From: CAZEDU01 sp964511185
GTDB lineage: Bacteria > Myxococcota > Myxococcia > Myxococcales > Myxococcaceae
Length of the DNA stretch: 42,157 nt
Assembly (NCBI GenBank): GCA_964511185.1
Contig: CAZEDU010000033.1
Location: 1 to 42,157, forward strand
Reading direction: 5' to 3'
Under the pieces are notes generated by a model. That model was not told the origin of the DNA, did no database searches, and saw nothing but the letters and a program-made list of their open reading frames with translations. Position 1 is the first letter of the stretch, and every line of letters begins with the position of its first letter. Positions 25,764 through 36,100 of this stretch are shown piece by piece. The position numbers and the translations under genes are program-made.

Positions 25764-27287
25764 ATGGCCAAGATTCGCAAGGTGTTGGTCGCCAACCGCG
25801 GGGAGATCGCCATCCGCGTGATGCGCACCTGCCAGGATTTGGGGATTTCCACCGTCGCCATCTACTCCGAGGCGGACCGCTCGGCGCTGCACGTGCGCGT
25901 GGCCGACCAGGCGTTCTGCGTCGGGCCGCCGCCGTCGCGCGAGAGCTACTTGAACCAGGCGCGCATCCTCGAGGTCGCGAAGAAGGCGGGCGCCGACGCG
26001 ATTCACCCGGGCTACGGCTTTCTGTCCGAGAACGCCTCGTTCGTGCGCGCGTGCGAGAAGGCCGGCCTCACCTTCATCGGCCCGCCGGCGAGCGCGATGG
26101 ACGCGATGGGCGAGAAGACGCGCGCGCGGCAGAGCATGATCAAGGCCGGCGTGCCGGTGGTGCCCGGCTCGGCGGAGCCCTTCGCGACCTACGAGCAGGC
26201 GCGCGACTTCGCCGTGAACATCGGCTTTCCCGTCATGCTCAAGGCGGCGGGCGGCGGCGGCGGCAAGGGCATGCGGCGGGTGGATCGGCTCGAGGACTTC
26301 GAGTCGGCGTGGCGGCAAGCGCGCTCGGAGGCGGCGAGCAGCTTCGGCAACGACGCGGTGTACCTCGAGAAGTACCTCGAGGAGCCGCACCACGTGGAGC
26401 TCCAGGTCTTCGCCGACCAGGCGGGCAACTGCATTCACTTGAACGAGCGCGAGTGCTCCGCGCAGCGGCGCCATCAGAAGGTCATCGAGGAGACGCCCTC
26501 CCCCATCCTCAACCAGAAGATGCGCGACGCGATGGGCGAGGTGGCGGTGAAGGCGGCCAAGGCGGTCGGCTACGTCGGCGCGGGCACGGTGGAGTTCCTG
26601 GTCGACGCCAAGCGCAACTTCTACTTCCTCGAGATGAACACCCGGCTGCAGGTCGAGCACCCGGTCACCGAGTGGGTGATGGGGGTCGACCTGGTGAACT
26701 GGCAGATCCGCACCGCCGAGGGCGAGCCGCTGCCGTTCAAGGAGCCGCTCAAGCCGCGCGGCCACAGCATCGAGGCGCGCGTCTACGCCGAGGACCCGGC
26801 GAGCAACTTCATGCCTTCGCCCGGGCGCATTTCGTACCTGCGCGCGCCCGGCGGTCCCAACGTGCGGGACGACTCGGGCGTCTACGCCGGCTACACCGTG
26901 CCCAACTTCTACGACCCGATGATCAGCAAGCTGTCGGTGTGGGCGCCCACGCGGACCGAGGCCATCGCGCGGCTCAACCGCGCGCTGTCCGAATACGTGG
27001 TGAAAGGAATCACCACCAACATCCGCTACCTGCGGGCGATTCTGGGGCACCCCAAGTTCATCGCCGGCGATTACGACACCAGCTTCCTCTCCACCGAGCA
27101 CCAGGCGCTGCTCGGCCAGGAGAACCCGGCGCTCACCCAGGTCGCGATCATGGCGTCCGCGCTCTACGCGCATCAGCGCGACCTGAAGCGCGCCCGCTCG
27201 GTGACGAGCGCCCAGGGCGCTGGCAATGGCGGCCTGTCGCCCTGGCGGCTCGCCGGCCGCACCACCCGCCTCAAGGCCACTCGGTGA
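25764..27287 (+). CDS. accC: Biotin carboxylase subunit of an acyl-CoA carboxylase
   Basis: 507 residues. The N-terminal fold starts KVLVANRGEIAIRV. The ATP-grasp glycine loop AAGGGGGKGMR is at 161-171, RECSAQRRHQKVIEETPS at 229-246, and the catalytic FLEMNTRLQVEHPVTE at 288-303. It carboxylates biotin on the carrier protein encoded 7 bp downstream, using ATP and bicarbonate. It is about 50 residues longer than stand-alone AccC because of a basic C-terminal tail ending GRTTRLKATR. With the carrier at 27295 and the carboxyltransferase at 20860 it should form a propionyl-/acetyl-CoA carboxylase. A PccA-like annotation would be equally valid. Confidence 0.93.
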   Translation: MAKIRKVLVANRGEIAIRVMRTCQDLGISTVAIYSEADRSALHVRVADQAFCVGPPPSRESYLNQARILEVAKKAGADAIHPGYGFLSENASFVRACEKAGLTFIGPPASAMDAMGEKTRARQSMIKAGVPVVPGSAEPFATYEQARDFAVNIGFPVMLKAAGGGGGKGMRRVDRLEDFESAWRQARSEAASSFGNDAVYLEKYLEEPHHVELQVFADQAGNCIHLNERECSAQRRHQKVIEETPSPILNQKMRDAMGEVAVKAAKAVGYVGAGTVEFLVDAKRNFYFLEMNTRLQVEHPVTEWVMGVDLVNWQIRTAEGEPLPFKEPLKPRGHSIEARVYAEDPASNFMPSPGRISYLRAPGGPNVRDDSGVYAGYTVPNFYDPMISKLSVWAPTRTEAIARLNRALSEYVVKGITTNIRYLRAILGHPKFIAGDYDTSFLSTEHQALLGQENPALTQVAIMASALYAHQRDLKRARSVTSAQGAGNGGLSPWRLAGRTTRLKATR

Positions 27288-27294
27288 CCCGACG

Positions 27295-27804
27295 ATGCGC
27301 TACTACACCCAAGTTCACGGCCACTCGGAGCGCATCACCGTCGACATCGAGCCGCTCAACGGCGGCCGCTACGCCATCTCGTTCAACGGCGAGCGGCACG
27401 AGCTCGACGCGCTGACGCTCGACCACGGCGCGGTCTCGATTCTGGTGGACGGCGCGTCGTTCAGCGTGGAGTTCGAGGAGCGCGGCGACGACGTGCTCGT
27501 CCTGCTCAGGAGCCAGGTCACCCGCATCGACGTGGCCGACGAGCGGAAGCTCCGCATCCGCGCGGTGAGCTCTGGCTTCACCGCCGAAGGCAGGCAGGTG
27601 GTGGAGGCGCCGATGCCGGGAAAAATCGTCAAGGTGCTGGTGAAGGTCGGCGACGAGGTGAAGGAAGGGCAAGGCCTGGTGGTGGTCGAGGCGATGAAGA
27701 TGGAGAACGAGCTCAAGAGCCCCAAGGCGGGCAAGGTGGTCGAGCTCCACGCGCGCGAAGGCACCACGGTCGAGAACAACGCCAAGCTCGTGGTGGTCGA
27801 GTAG
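27295..27804 (+). CDS. Biotin carboxyl carrier protein (biotin/lipoyl domain protein)
   Basis: 169 residues. The C-terminal 75 residues are a biotinyl domain with the canonical EAMKMENE; Lys135 is the biotinylation site. The preceding APMPGKIVKVLVKVGDEV is the typical hammerhead start. The N-terminal about 95 residues are beta-rich and resemble the BT linker domain that joins carboxylase and carrier in single-chain PCC alpha subunits, here on a separate polypeptide. It lies 7 bp after the biotin carboxylase and 9 bp before the helicase, so all three are probably one transcript. Confidence 0.92.
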   Translation: MRYYTQVHGHSERITVDIEPLNGGRYAISFNGERHELDALTLDHGAVSILVDGASFSVEFEERGDDVLVLLRSQVTRIDVADERKLRIRAVSSGFTAEGRQVVEAPMPGKIVKVLVKVGDEVKEGQGLVVVEAMKMENELKSPKAGKVVELHAREGTTVENNAKLVVVE

Positions 27805-27813
27805 GAAGACGCC

Positions 27814-30336
27814 GTGAGCGCCCTCGCGCCGCTCGAGGCGCTGCTGCCGAAGGCCGGCGCGCCGCCGCTTTCGCCCGATGACATCCTGAGCCGCTTCGTC
27901 TCCTTCGTCGCCGAAAAGGGGCTCGAGCTCTACCCGGCGCAAGAAGAGGCGATCCTCGAGCTGCTCCAGGACAAGCACCTGGTGCTCGCCACGCCCACCG
28001 GCTCGGGCAAGTCGCTGGTCGCCACCGCCTTCCTCTTCAAAGCGCGCGCGGAAGGAAAGACCGCCTTCTACACCTGCCCCATCAAGGCGCTGGTGAACGA
28101 GAAGTTCTTCGACCTGTGCCAGGCGTTCGGGGCCGAGAACGTCGGCATGCTCACCGGCGACGCGAGCATCAACAAGCGCGCGCCGATCATCTGCTGCACG
28201 GCGGAGATCCTCTCCAACCTCTGCCTGCGCGACGCGCGGCTGTTCGCCGACTGCGTGGTGATGGACGAGTTCCACTACTACGCCGACAAGGAGCGCGGCG
28301 TGGCGTGGCAGCTCCCGCTCGTCGCGATGCCCGAGAGCACCTTCCTGCTCATGTCCGCGACGCTCGGGGACATGAGCGCCATCACCTCCAAGCTCGCCCA
28401 GGCGAGCGGGCGCGAGGTCGCCGAGGTGAAGAGCGCGGTCCGCCCGGTGCCGCTCGACTTCAGCTACGCGGAGACGCCGCTGCACGAGACGGTGGCGAAG
28501 CTGCTCGAGCAGGGCAAGGCGCCCATCTACTTGGTCAACTTCACGCAGCGCGCCGCGGCCGAGCAGGCGCAAAATCTGATGTCGGTCGACTTCAGCTCCA
28601 AGGAGCGCAAGGAAGAGATTCGCCAGGCGCTGCTCGGCGCGAGGTTCGATACGCCCTACGGCAAGGAGCTGCAGAAGTTTCTGCGCCACGGCGTCGGGCT
28701 GCACCACGCGGGGCTGCTCCCGAAGTACCGGCTCCTGGTGGAGAAGCTCGCGCAGGGCGGGCTGCTGCAGGTCATCAGCGGCACCGACACCTTGGGCGTC
28801 GGCGTGAACATCCCGATTCGCACGGTGCTCTTCACGCAGCTGTGCAAGTTCGACGGCGAGAAGACGGCCATCCTGTCGGTGCGGGAGTTCCAGCAGATCG
28901 CCGGCCGCGCGGGGCGCAAGGGGTTCGACGAGCAAGGCAGCGTGGTGGCGCAGGCGCCCGAGCACGTCATCGAGAACCTCAAGCTCGAGCAGAAGAAGGC
29001 CGCCGGGAAGAAGGTCGTCAAGCAGAAGCCGCCGCAGAAGGGCTACGTCCACTGGGACAAGAGCACGTTCGAGAAGCTCGTCGGCTCGCAGCCCGAGCCG
29101 CTGGTGTCTCGCTTCACCGTCACCCACGGCATGCTCATCCACGTGCTGCAGAGCGGCGGCGGCTACCGCAAGCTCATCACGTTGATCCGCCAGTCGCACG
29201 AGAGCGCCCACCAACAGAAGCAGCTGATCAAGCGGTCCGCCGCGCTGTGCCGCTCGCTCCTCCGCGCCGGCGTGGTGGTCCACCACAAGCGCTCGGCCAC
29301 GGGCCTTCCGGGGCTCGAGGTCGCGTCCGGCCTGCAGCGCGAGTTCTCGCTGAACCAGACGCTCTCGCTCTTCCTGCTCGAGATGCTCGACACGCTCGAC
29401 CTCGCCTCGCCCAGCTACCCGCTCGACGTGGTGAGCCTGGTGGAGTCGATCCTCGAAAGCCCGATGCCGGTGCTGTACGCGCAGCTCGACCGGCTCAAGG
29501 ACGCGAAGGTCGCCGAGCTCAAAGCGCAGGGCGTCGAATACGAAGAGCGCATGGCCGAGCTGGAGAAGCTCGAGTGGCCCAAGCCGCTCGCGGAGGCCAT
29601 CTACCCGAGCTTCGACATTTTCGCGGGAGCCCACCCCTGGGTGGGGCAGGAGAGCATCCGGCCCAAGTCCATCGCGCGGGACATGTTCGAGCGGTGGATG
29701 ACGTTCCACGACTACATACGCGAGTACGGGCTGCAGCGCGTGGAGGGCCTCCTCCTCCGGTACCTGACCGACGTGTACAAGACGCTGGTGCAGTCGGTGC
29801 CGGAAGCCACGCGCACCGATGAGCTCGAGGACGTGTTCGCGTTCTTAGATGATCAGATCCGCCGCATCGACTCGAGCCTGCTCGAAGAGTGGGAGCGGCT
29901 GCGCGCGGGCGGGGCCACGCCGATGCTCGAGCCCCAGCCCGAAGCCGCGCCGCCGCCCAAGCCCTGGTACCAGGACAAGAAGGCCTTCGCGGCCCGGGCG
30001 AGGAACGCGCTGCACGCCTTCGTGGGCGCGGCGGCGAAGAAGGACTACGAGACCGCGGCCGCCCTGCTCTTCCCGCCCGACGCGTGGAGCCCGAAGCAGC
30101 TCGAGGAGGCGCTCGCTCCGTACTGGGCCGAGCACGACCGCATCGACACCACGCCCGCCGCGCGCGCGCCGCGGAACACCTTCATCACGCAAGAAGACGC
30201 GCAGCGGTGGACCGTGCGCCAGCGGATCATCGACCCGTCCGGCGAGGGCGACTGGATGGTCGAAGGCGCAATCGACCTCACGCTCGAGCGCCCCGACGGC
30301 GCACCGCTGCTGTCGCTGCGCCGCATCGGAATCTAG
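27814..30336 (+). CDS. DEAD/DEAH-box superfamily II helicase with DUF3516 C-terminal region
   Basis: 840 residues, GTG start. Helicase motifs: I TPTGSGKS (60-67), II DEFH (151-154), III SAT (181-183), VI QIAGRAGRKGFD (361-372). Ski2-like overall order, but the C-terminal about 400 residues match the bacterial DUF3516 type (ending with a separate alpha/beta domain after a Pro-rich hinge near 725) rather than DSHCT. It is likely an RNA helicase or RNA-remodelling ATPase; the substrate is unknown. It follows the biotin carrier gene by 9 bp, an unexpected partner for a metabolic operon. It ends 2 bp before the REP-like element at 30339. Confidence 0.88.
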   Translation: MSALAPLEALLPKAGAPPLSPDDILSRFVSFVAEKGLELYPAQEEAILELLQDKHLVLATPTGSGKSLVATAFLFKARAEGKTAFYTCPIKALVNEKFFDLCQAFGAENVGMLTGDASINKRAPIICCTAEILSNLCLRDARLFADCVVMDEFHYYADKERGVAWQLPLVAMPESTFLLMSATLGDMSAITSKLAQASGREVAEVKSAVRPVPLDFSYAETPLHETVAKLLEQGKAPIYLVNFTQRAAAEQAQNLMSVDFSSKERKEEIRQALLGARFDTPYGKELQKFLRHGVGLHHAGLLPKYRLLVEKLAQGGLLQVISGTDTLGVGVNIPIRTVLFTQLCKFDGEKTAILSVREFQQIAGRAGRKGFDEQGSVVAQAPEHVIENLKLEQKKAAGKKVVKQKPPQKGYVHWDKSTFEKLVGSQPEPLVSRFTVTHGMLIHVLQSGGGYRKLITLIRQSHESAHQQKQLIKRSAALCRSLLRAGVVVHHKRSATGLPGLEVASGLQREFSLNQTLSLFLLEMLDTLDLASPSYPLDVVSLVESILESPMPVLYAQLDRLKDAKVAELKAQGVEYEERMAELEKLEWPKPLAEAIYPSFDIFAGAHPWVGQESIRPKSIARDMFERWMTFHDYIREYGLQRVEGLLLRYLTDVYKTLVQSVPEATRTDELEDVFAFLDDQIRRIDSSLLEEWERLRAGGATPMLEPQPEAAPPPKPWYQDKKAFAARARNALHAFVGAAAKKDYETAAALLFPPDAWSPKQLEEALAPYWAEHDRIDTTPAARAPRNTFITQEDAQRWTVRQRIIDPSGEGDWMVEGAIDLTLERPDGAPLLSLRRIGI

Positions 30337-30338
30337 CT

Positions 30339-30368
30339 GGGGGACCGTCCCCAACGGGGACTGTCCCC
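30339..30368. repeat. REP-like tandem palindrome (GGGGACCGTCCCC AAC GGGGACTGTCCCC)
   Basis: Two 13-bp imperfect palindromes, 30340-30352 and 30356-30368, are separated by AAC. They also pair with each other into one strong hairpin with a single central C.T mismatch. The architecture is the same as at 14112-14139, and again it sits between convergent genes (helicase ending 30336, YdeI-like gene ending 30385). A terminator role is likely; no T-tract is seen here. Confidence 0.7.
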
Positions 30369-30384
30369 GGAATACCCAAGCCCT

Positions 30385-30933
30385 TCACCGCACCATCCCG
30401 TACTGCTTGTTCAGCGCGGTCATCTTGAGAAAGTAACGAAGCCGCTTCTCGAACTCCTGCGGGCGGCTTCGCGCGCCTTCTATCCACCCGACCCGAATGC
30501 GCTGATACGACGGCGGGAACGCGCGGAAGTTCTTCCACGCCACGGGGTCTTTCTTCAGCGCCCGCAAGAGGTCGGGGGCGATCTCCAGCTTCGCCGGCTG
30601 AAGCTTGCCGATCGCGTCGAGCCCCGCCTTGGTCATCAAGCCTTGCTGCATCAGCCGTTCGATCCGCTCGCGGTTCATCGGCGAGACCGCGCTGCCCTTG
30701 CGTCGAGGCGAGAAGCGCTGCGCGGTGTGGTCTGCGTCGACGGTCTTCTGCGTGCTGTCGATCCACCCAAAGCAGAGCGCTTCCTCGACGGCGTCGTTGT
30801 AGGCGAGCCGCGGCTTGCCTGTGTGCTTCTTCGGGTAGACGAGCCAAATCTCCTTCGCGCTCGCGTGGTGGCGCTCGAGCCAGCGCCGCCAGCTCGCTCG
30901 ATCCTGGGCGTAGAGCGTGTCGCCGAGCTTCAT
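30385..30933 (-). CDS. YdeI/OmpD-associated-family protein
   Basis: 182 residues, ATG at 30933. The family pattern is complete: WRRWLERHHASAKEIWLVYPKK (about 15-36), YNDAVEEALCFGWIDS (45-60), a basic segment with QRFSPRRKGS, and a C-terminal WIEGARSRPQEFEKRLRYFL. Proteins of this family are annotated as YdeI/OmdA or bacteriocin-protection proteins, with poorly defined biochemistry. It diverges from the mutase gene with only 22 bp between the two start codons, so the promoters must overlap the opposite coding regions. Confidence 0.88.
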   Translation of the reverse strand: MKLGDTLYAQDRASWRRWLERHHASAKEIWLVYPKKHTGKPRLAYNDAVEEALCFGWIDSTQKTVDADHTAQRFSPRRKGSAVSPMNRERIERLMQQGLMTKAGLDAIGKLQPAKLEIAPDLLRALKKDPVAWKNFRAFPPSYQRIRVGWIEGARSRPQEFEKRLRYFLKMTALNKQYGMVR

Positions 30934-30955
30934 GATGTGCTAACCGCCGTGGGTC

Positions 30956-32620
<1,665 letters not shown>

Positions 32621-32717
32621 CCTGCTCGCGTGGTGACCGCTGTAGGCATTTGAGCCACAGGCGCGACTTCCATCTGCTGCTCGAGCGTCGGTCGCGCTAG
32701 GCTTTGGGCAACTCCTC

Positions 32718-34526
32718 ATGAGCTCGGGCACTCCTCCGGACAAGCCGAAACCCGCTGGCGTTCCGATGGCCGGCCCGGGCGCGATGGCGGCTGTCGAGCA
32801 GGCCAAGCGCCGCGTGGCGCAGGCGAGCGCGACAGTCCATTCGCGTCCGGCGTCCGCCCCGGAAGCGCCGCCCGTCGTCGGACCGCCGCAACCCCTGTCG
32901 AAGCCGCCCGCCGCGCCAGTCGCCGCCGCGGTCGCGCTCGCGGACGAGCCGCTCGTGGTTCCCGAGGGCGGTGAGCTGACCCAGCACTCGACCGTCCGGC
33001 TCTACTACTTGGCCGCCGCGGGAGATCAGACCGGGCGCCTGACGCTCGAGCTCGGCGACCGGACCATCGACGTTCACTTCCGCAAGGGCAACCCCGAGCG
33101 CGTCACCTCGAGCCACCCGGAGGACTCGCTCGAGGCGTACCTGCTGTCGCAGCGGCTCGTCACGCAAGCGCAGCTCGATCAAGCCAAGGCCGATCTGCCG
33201 CGCTTCGGCGGCGAGCTGGTCGGCGCGCTGTTCGGCATGGGGATCCTCAACCCCGGCAGCGCGTTCGCTCAGCTCGCACAGCGCGCGTACGGGCTGCTTT
33301 TGAAGGCGTTGCTCGCGGAGAACGGCCGCTTCCAGTTTCGCCACGAGGAGCTGCCCGCGCATCAGGCGATGCCGCTCGGCAACCGCTGGGCGGTGCTGGG
33401 CGACGTCGTGCGCCGCGTGCCATCGAGCGAGCTGCGCCGGCGCCTGATGCCCGCGCTCGACCTGCCGATCATGAAGTCGGGCGGCCGGGTGCCGGTGAGC
33501 GAGCTCAAGCTCACGCCGCAAGAGACGCGCGCGCTGGCGTACATCGACGGCGTTCGCTCGCTCAACCTGCTCTTCCGCGACCTTCCGCAAGACACCGAGC
33601 ACTTCCTGCGCCTGGCGTTCTGGCTGCACGACTTGGAGATCATCTCCTTCGCCGCGGTGAAGCTGCCGACGCCCGTCGAGGCCGCGCCGGCGCCGACGCC
33701 CCAACCTGCCCCGCCGCCCAAAGCCGCCCCGCCGCCCAAAGCCGCCCCGCCGCCCAAGGCCGCCGCGCCCAGGCCACCCCCCGTGGTCGCGCCACCCAAG
33801 CCGGCCTCACCGGCGCCCGCCGCCGAGCCTGCGGCGCCCACTCCGGCGAAGCCGCCGGAGGTCGAGATCGCCGAGCTGAGCGCCGCGCTCGAGAAGGCGA
33901 AGAAGCAGAACCACTTCGAGGTGCTCGGCATCTCCGACAAGGCCGACGCAGCGCAGGTGAAGGTCGCCTACTTCAAGCTCGCGAAGGTCTACCATCCCGA
34001 CACGGTGACCGCCGGCGCGCCGCCTGAGCTGGCGCAGCTCAAGGAGACGCTGTTCGGCCGAATCGGCGACGCCTACCGCACGCTCTCCGACGAGAAGGCG
34101 CGCGCCAATTACATGGACGAGCTGAAGTACGGCTCGGAGAAGATCGACGTCGCGCAGATCCTCGCCGCGGAGGACGCGTTCCAGCGCTCCACCCTCTTCG
34201 TCAAGGCGCGCAAGTACGCCGAGGCGATCAAGCTGCTCGACGAAGCCATCACCGCCAACCCGGAAGAAGGCGAGTTCTACGCCTGGCGCGGCTACGCCCG
34301 CTTCTTCACCTTTCAGGACAAGAAGCAGGGGCTCAACGAGGCGATGAAGGACCTCTCGATTTGCCTCAAGAAGAACGAGCGCGTCGCCGCCGCGTATTAC
34401 TTCATGGGCAACATGTCGCGCCTGGCCGGCGACAACTCGGGCGCGACCAAGCACTTCAACAAGTGCCTGGAGCTTCAACCCGACCACATCGAAGCCCAGC
34501 GCGAGCTGCGGATGATCAAAAAATAA
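32718..34526 (+). CDS. DUF4388 - J-domain - TPR fusion protein
   Basis: 602 residues. Disordered Pro/Ala-rich N-terminus (1-85); DUF4388 (PATAN-like) region about 90-310, including GRLTLELGDRTIDVHFRKGN; Pro/Ala/Lys linker 320-380 with three PPPKAA repeats; J domain about 398-465 (HFEVLGISDKADAAQVKVAY, then YHPDTV with the HPD triad at 426-428); TPR repeats about 480-600. The HPD implies it can stimulate a DnaK-type Hsp70, with the TPRs and DUF4388 presenting clients or signals. DUF4388 proteins are especially numerous in myxobacteria. The stop overlaps the yhbY start (TAATG). Confidence 0.88.
   Translation: MSSGTPPDKPKPAGVPMAGPGAMAAVEQAKRRVAQASATVHSRPASAPEAPPVVGPPQPLSKPPAAPVAAAVALADEPLVVPEGGELTQHSTVRLYYLAAAGDQTGRLTLELGDRTIDVHFRKGNPERVTSSHPEDSLEAYLLSQRLVTQAQLDQAKADLPRFGGELVGALFGMGILNPGSAFAQLAQRAYGLLLKALLAENGRFQFRHEELPAHQAMPLGNRWAVLGDVVRRVPSSELRRRLMPALDLPIMKSGGRVPVSELKLTPQETRALAYIDGVRSLNLLFRDLPQDTEHFLRLAFWLHDLEIISFAAVKLPTPVEAAPAPTPQPAPPPKAAPPPKAAPPPKAAAPRPPPVVAPPKPASPAPAAEPAAPTPAKPPEVEIAELSAALEKAKKQNHFEVLGISDKADAAQVKVAYFKLAKVYHPDTVTAGAPPELAQLKETLFGRIGDAYRTLSDEKARANYMDELKYGSEKIDVAQILAAEDAFQRSTLFVKARKYAEAIKLLDEAITANPEEGEFYAWRGYARFFTFQDKKQGLNEAMKDLSICLKKNERVAAAYYFMGNMSRLAGDNSGATKHFNKCLELQPDHIEAQRELRMIKK
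33711..33764 (+). repeat. Three tandem 18-bp repeats coding for PPPKAA
   Basis: Copies at 33711-33728, 33729-33746 and 33747-33764 have unit CCGCCGCCCAAAGCCGCC; the third differs by AAG for AAA. They lie in the flexible linker between DUF4388 and the J domain, where copy number could vary between strains without breaking the protein. Confidence 0.85.
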
Positions 34527-34816
34527 TGACCCTCACCGGAAAGCAGCGACGGCAGCTCCGCGCGCTGGGGCATCACCTTCAGGTCGTGGTGCAAGTCGGG
34601 CAGCAGGGCGTCACGCCAGCGGTGATCGCCGCGGTCGAACAGGCGCTCTACGACCACGAGCTGATCAAGATCAAAATCGCCGAAGGTCCGCTCGACCGAC
34701 ATGAGGCCGCGGAGCTGCTCGCCCAAGAGACCGGCGCCGAGCTGGCCCAGCTGCTCGGCCGCACCGCGCTGCTCTATAAGCCGCACCCGGAGAAGCCGAA
34801 GATTCGGCTTCAGTGA
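34526..34816 (+). CDS. yhbY: YhbY-family ribosome assembly RNA-binding protein (CRM domain)
   Basis: 96 residues from ATG at 34526, overlapping the previous stop as TAATG. It is a single CRM domain: LTGKQRRQLRALGHHLQVVV (3-22), the GxxG loop GQQG (25-28), ALYDHELIKIKIAE (40-53) and LGRTALLYKP (77-86). YhbY binds pre-50S ribosomal subunits. Coupling to a J-domain protein hints at joint expression in protein synthesis or folding. The last 7 bp overlap the convergent ceramidase-like gene. Confidence 0.93.
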   Translation: MTLTGKQRRQLRALGHHLQVVVQVGQQGVTPAVIAAVEQALYDHELIKIKIAEGPLDRHEAAELLAQETGAELAQLLGRTALLYKPHPEKPKIRLQ

Positions 34817-36069
34817 GTGAAGGACTGGTGCGCGCGCTGGGCCGCGCCGGCGAGCACCTCGAGCAGCTCGGGGCCGTAGTACTGCCGCTTCGCTTCGCCG
34901 GTGTTGCCCCGCACGCGCTCGGCGCCCTCGACATACCCCAGGTACCCGCTCGCCAGGCCCAGCACGCGCGCGCCTCCCGCCGCGCGGCTCAGCACCTGCC
35001 CCGCGTCGTACGTCGGCTCTCCGGGGATCAGCACGAAGGCGGCTGGGCCCAAGGACAGGTACGAGACCGACGCGCGGCGAGGCGCCCAGGCGCAGAGCAG
35101 TTTCTGGCTCGGCCAACGCAGAAACGAAGGCACCAGGCGCGAAGGGTCGGGCGAAGGAAGCGCCGCCTCTTGCCGCGCCATCGACAGCACCAGGTCGCCT
35201 TCCACCCGCGCCAGCGACATCGAATCGACGAACGCCCGCACCCGCGCGGCGTAACCTCGCGGCCCTTCCTCCACCTGCGTCGCCGATGCGTTGCCGGCCG
35301 CGCCTTGCACCACCAGCGTCACGCGCGGCGCAGCGCCCGCGAGCACAGGCGCGCCGGGGTAGTCGGGGTCGAGCCCGGGGGGATGGCGGCCAGCGAGGGT
35401 GGGATGCGCGCTCAGGGCGATGAGCTCGGCCAGCTCGCCCGCCTCGCCGCGAAAGACGAGCCGCTGAACCGCGGCGTCGACCGCGTCACCGCTGCGCGGC
35501 GCGCTCAAGGGTGAAGCCTCCGCCCGGCCCCACCACAGCTCGGCGGGCTGAAGCCCTCGCGCCGCATCGGCGAGCGCGGTGTCCGCAGCCGAGACGACGA
35601 GCTCGGTCACCTCCGCGCGGTGACGGCCGGTGCCCGCCACCTGCGCGAACAGCGTGTCGTCGTAGCCCCCGAACGACGAATGCGCGTGCGTCGCCAAGAG
35701 CCAAACGTCGTCGTAGCCGTGCGCCTTCGCCCGCGTGGCGACCGCGCGCGCCAAAGACTCCGGCACCGTGAGCAGGTCGACCGTGACCAGCCCCAGCCGC
35801 AGCTCCCCGACCTCGAGCGCGAGCACGCGCGCGAACAACGGGCCGACCTGACTCGAGGCGCTCGGTCGCGGCGGCGGGTAGCCCGCCACCACGATGGGCC
35901 ATGGCGGCTTCAGCTCCGCCCGCGCGGCCCCCACCTGGAGCGCGCCGACGGCACGCCGCGCCACCGGCGGATCCAGCTTCGTCTCCCCACCGCACACGGT
36001 GGCCGCGCCCCACGCCACGACGGCGAGGAGCACTGCCAACAAAACGAGAGCGATTCGGCGAGGGGTCAC
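34810..36069 (-). CDS. Neutral/alkaline ceramidase-like exported protein, catalytic domain only
   Basis: 419 residues, GTG start. The N-terminal hydrophobic segment (about 6-24) is a signal peptide or anchor. Family features are GAARAELKPPWPIVVAGYP near the start, the zinc/active-site LATHAHSSFGGYD (125-137), SAHPTLAG (220-227), QGAAGNASATQ (255-265; Ser262 in the place of the ceramidase nucleophile), and GYLGYVEGAE plus YYGPELLE near the end. Neutral ceramidases split ceramide into sphingosine and fatty acid; this copy lacks the usual C-terminal immunoglobulin-like domain (typical length 650 or more). Substrate is inference; it could act on prey or self lipids. It overlaps the yhbY tail. Confidence 0.8.
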   Translation of the reverse strand: MTPRRIALVLLAVLLAVVAWGAATVCGGETKLDPPVARRAVGALQVGAARAELKPPWPIVVAGYPPPRPSASSQVGPLFARVLALEVGELRLGLVTVDLLTVPESLARAVATRAKAHGYDDVWLLATHAHSSFGGYDDTLFAQVAGTGRHRAEVTELVVSAADTALADAARGLQPAELWWGRAEASPLSAPRSGDAVDAAVQRLVFRGEAGELAELIALSAHPTLAGRHPPGLDPDYPGAPVLAGAAPRVTLVVQGAAGNASATQVEEGPRGYAARVRAFVDSMSLARVEGDLVLSMARQEAALPSPDPSRLVPSFLRWPSQKLLCAWAPRRASVSYLSLGPAAFVLIPGEPTYDAGQVLSRAAGGARVLGLASGYLGYVEGAERVRGNTGEAKRQYYGPELLEVLAGAAQRAHQSFTH

Positions 36070-36100
36070 GGCGCGCGGCGAGCCCCGGCAGCGTATCAGC

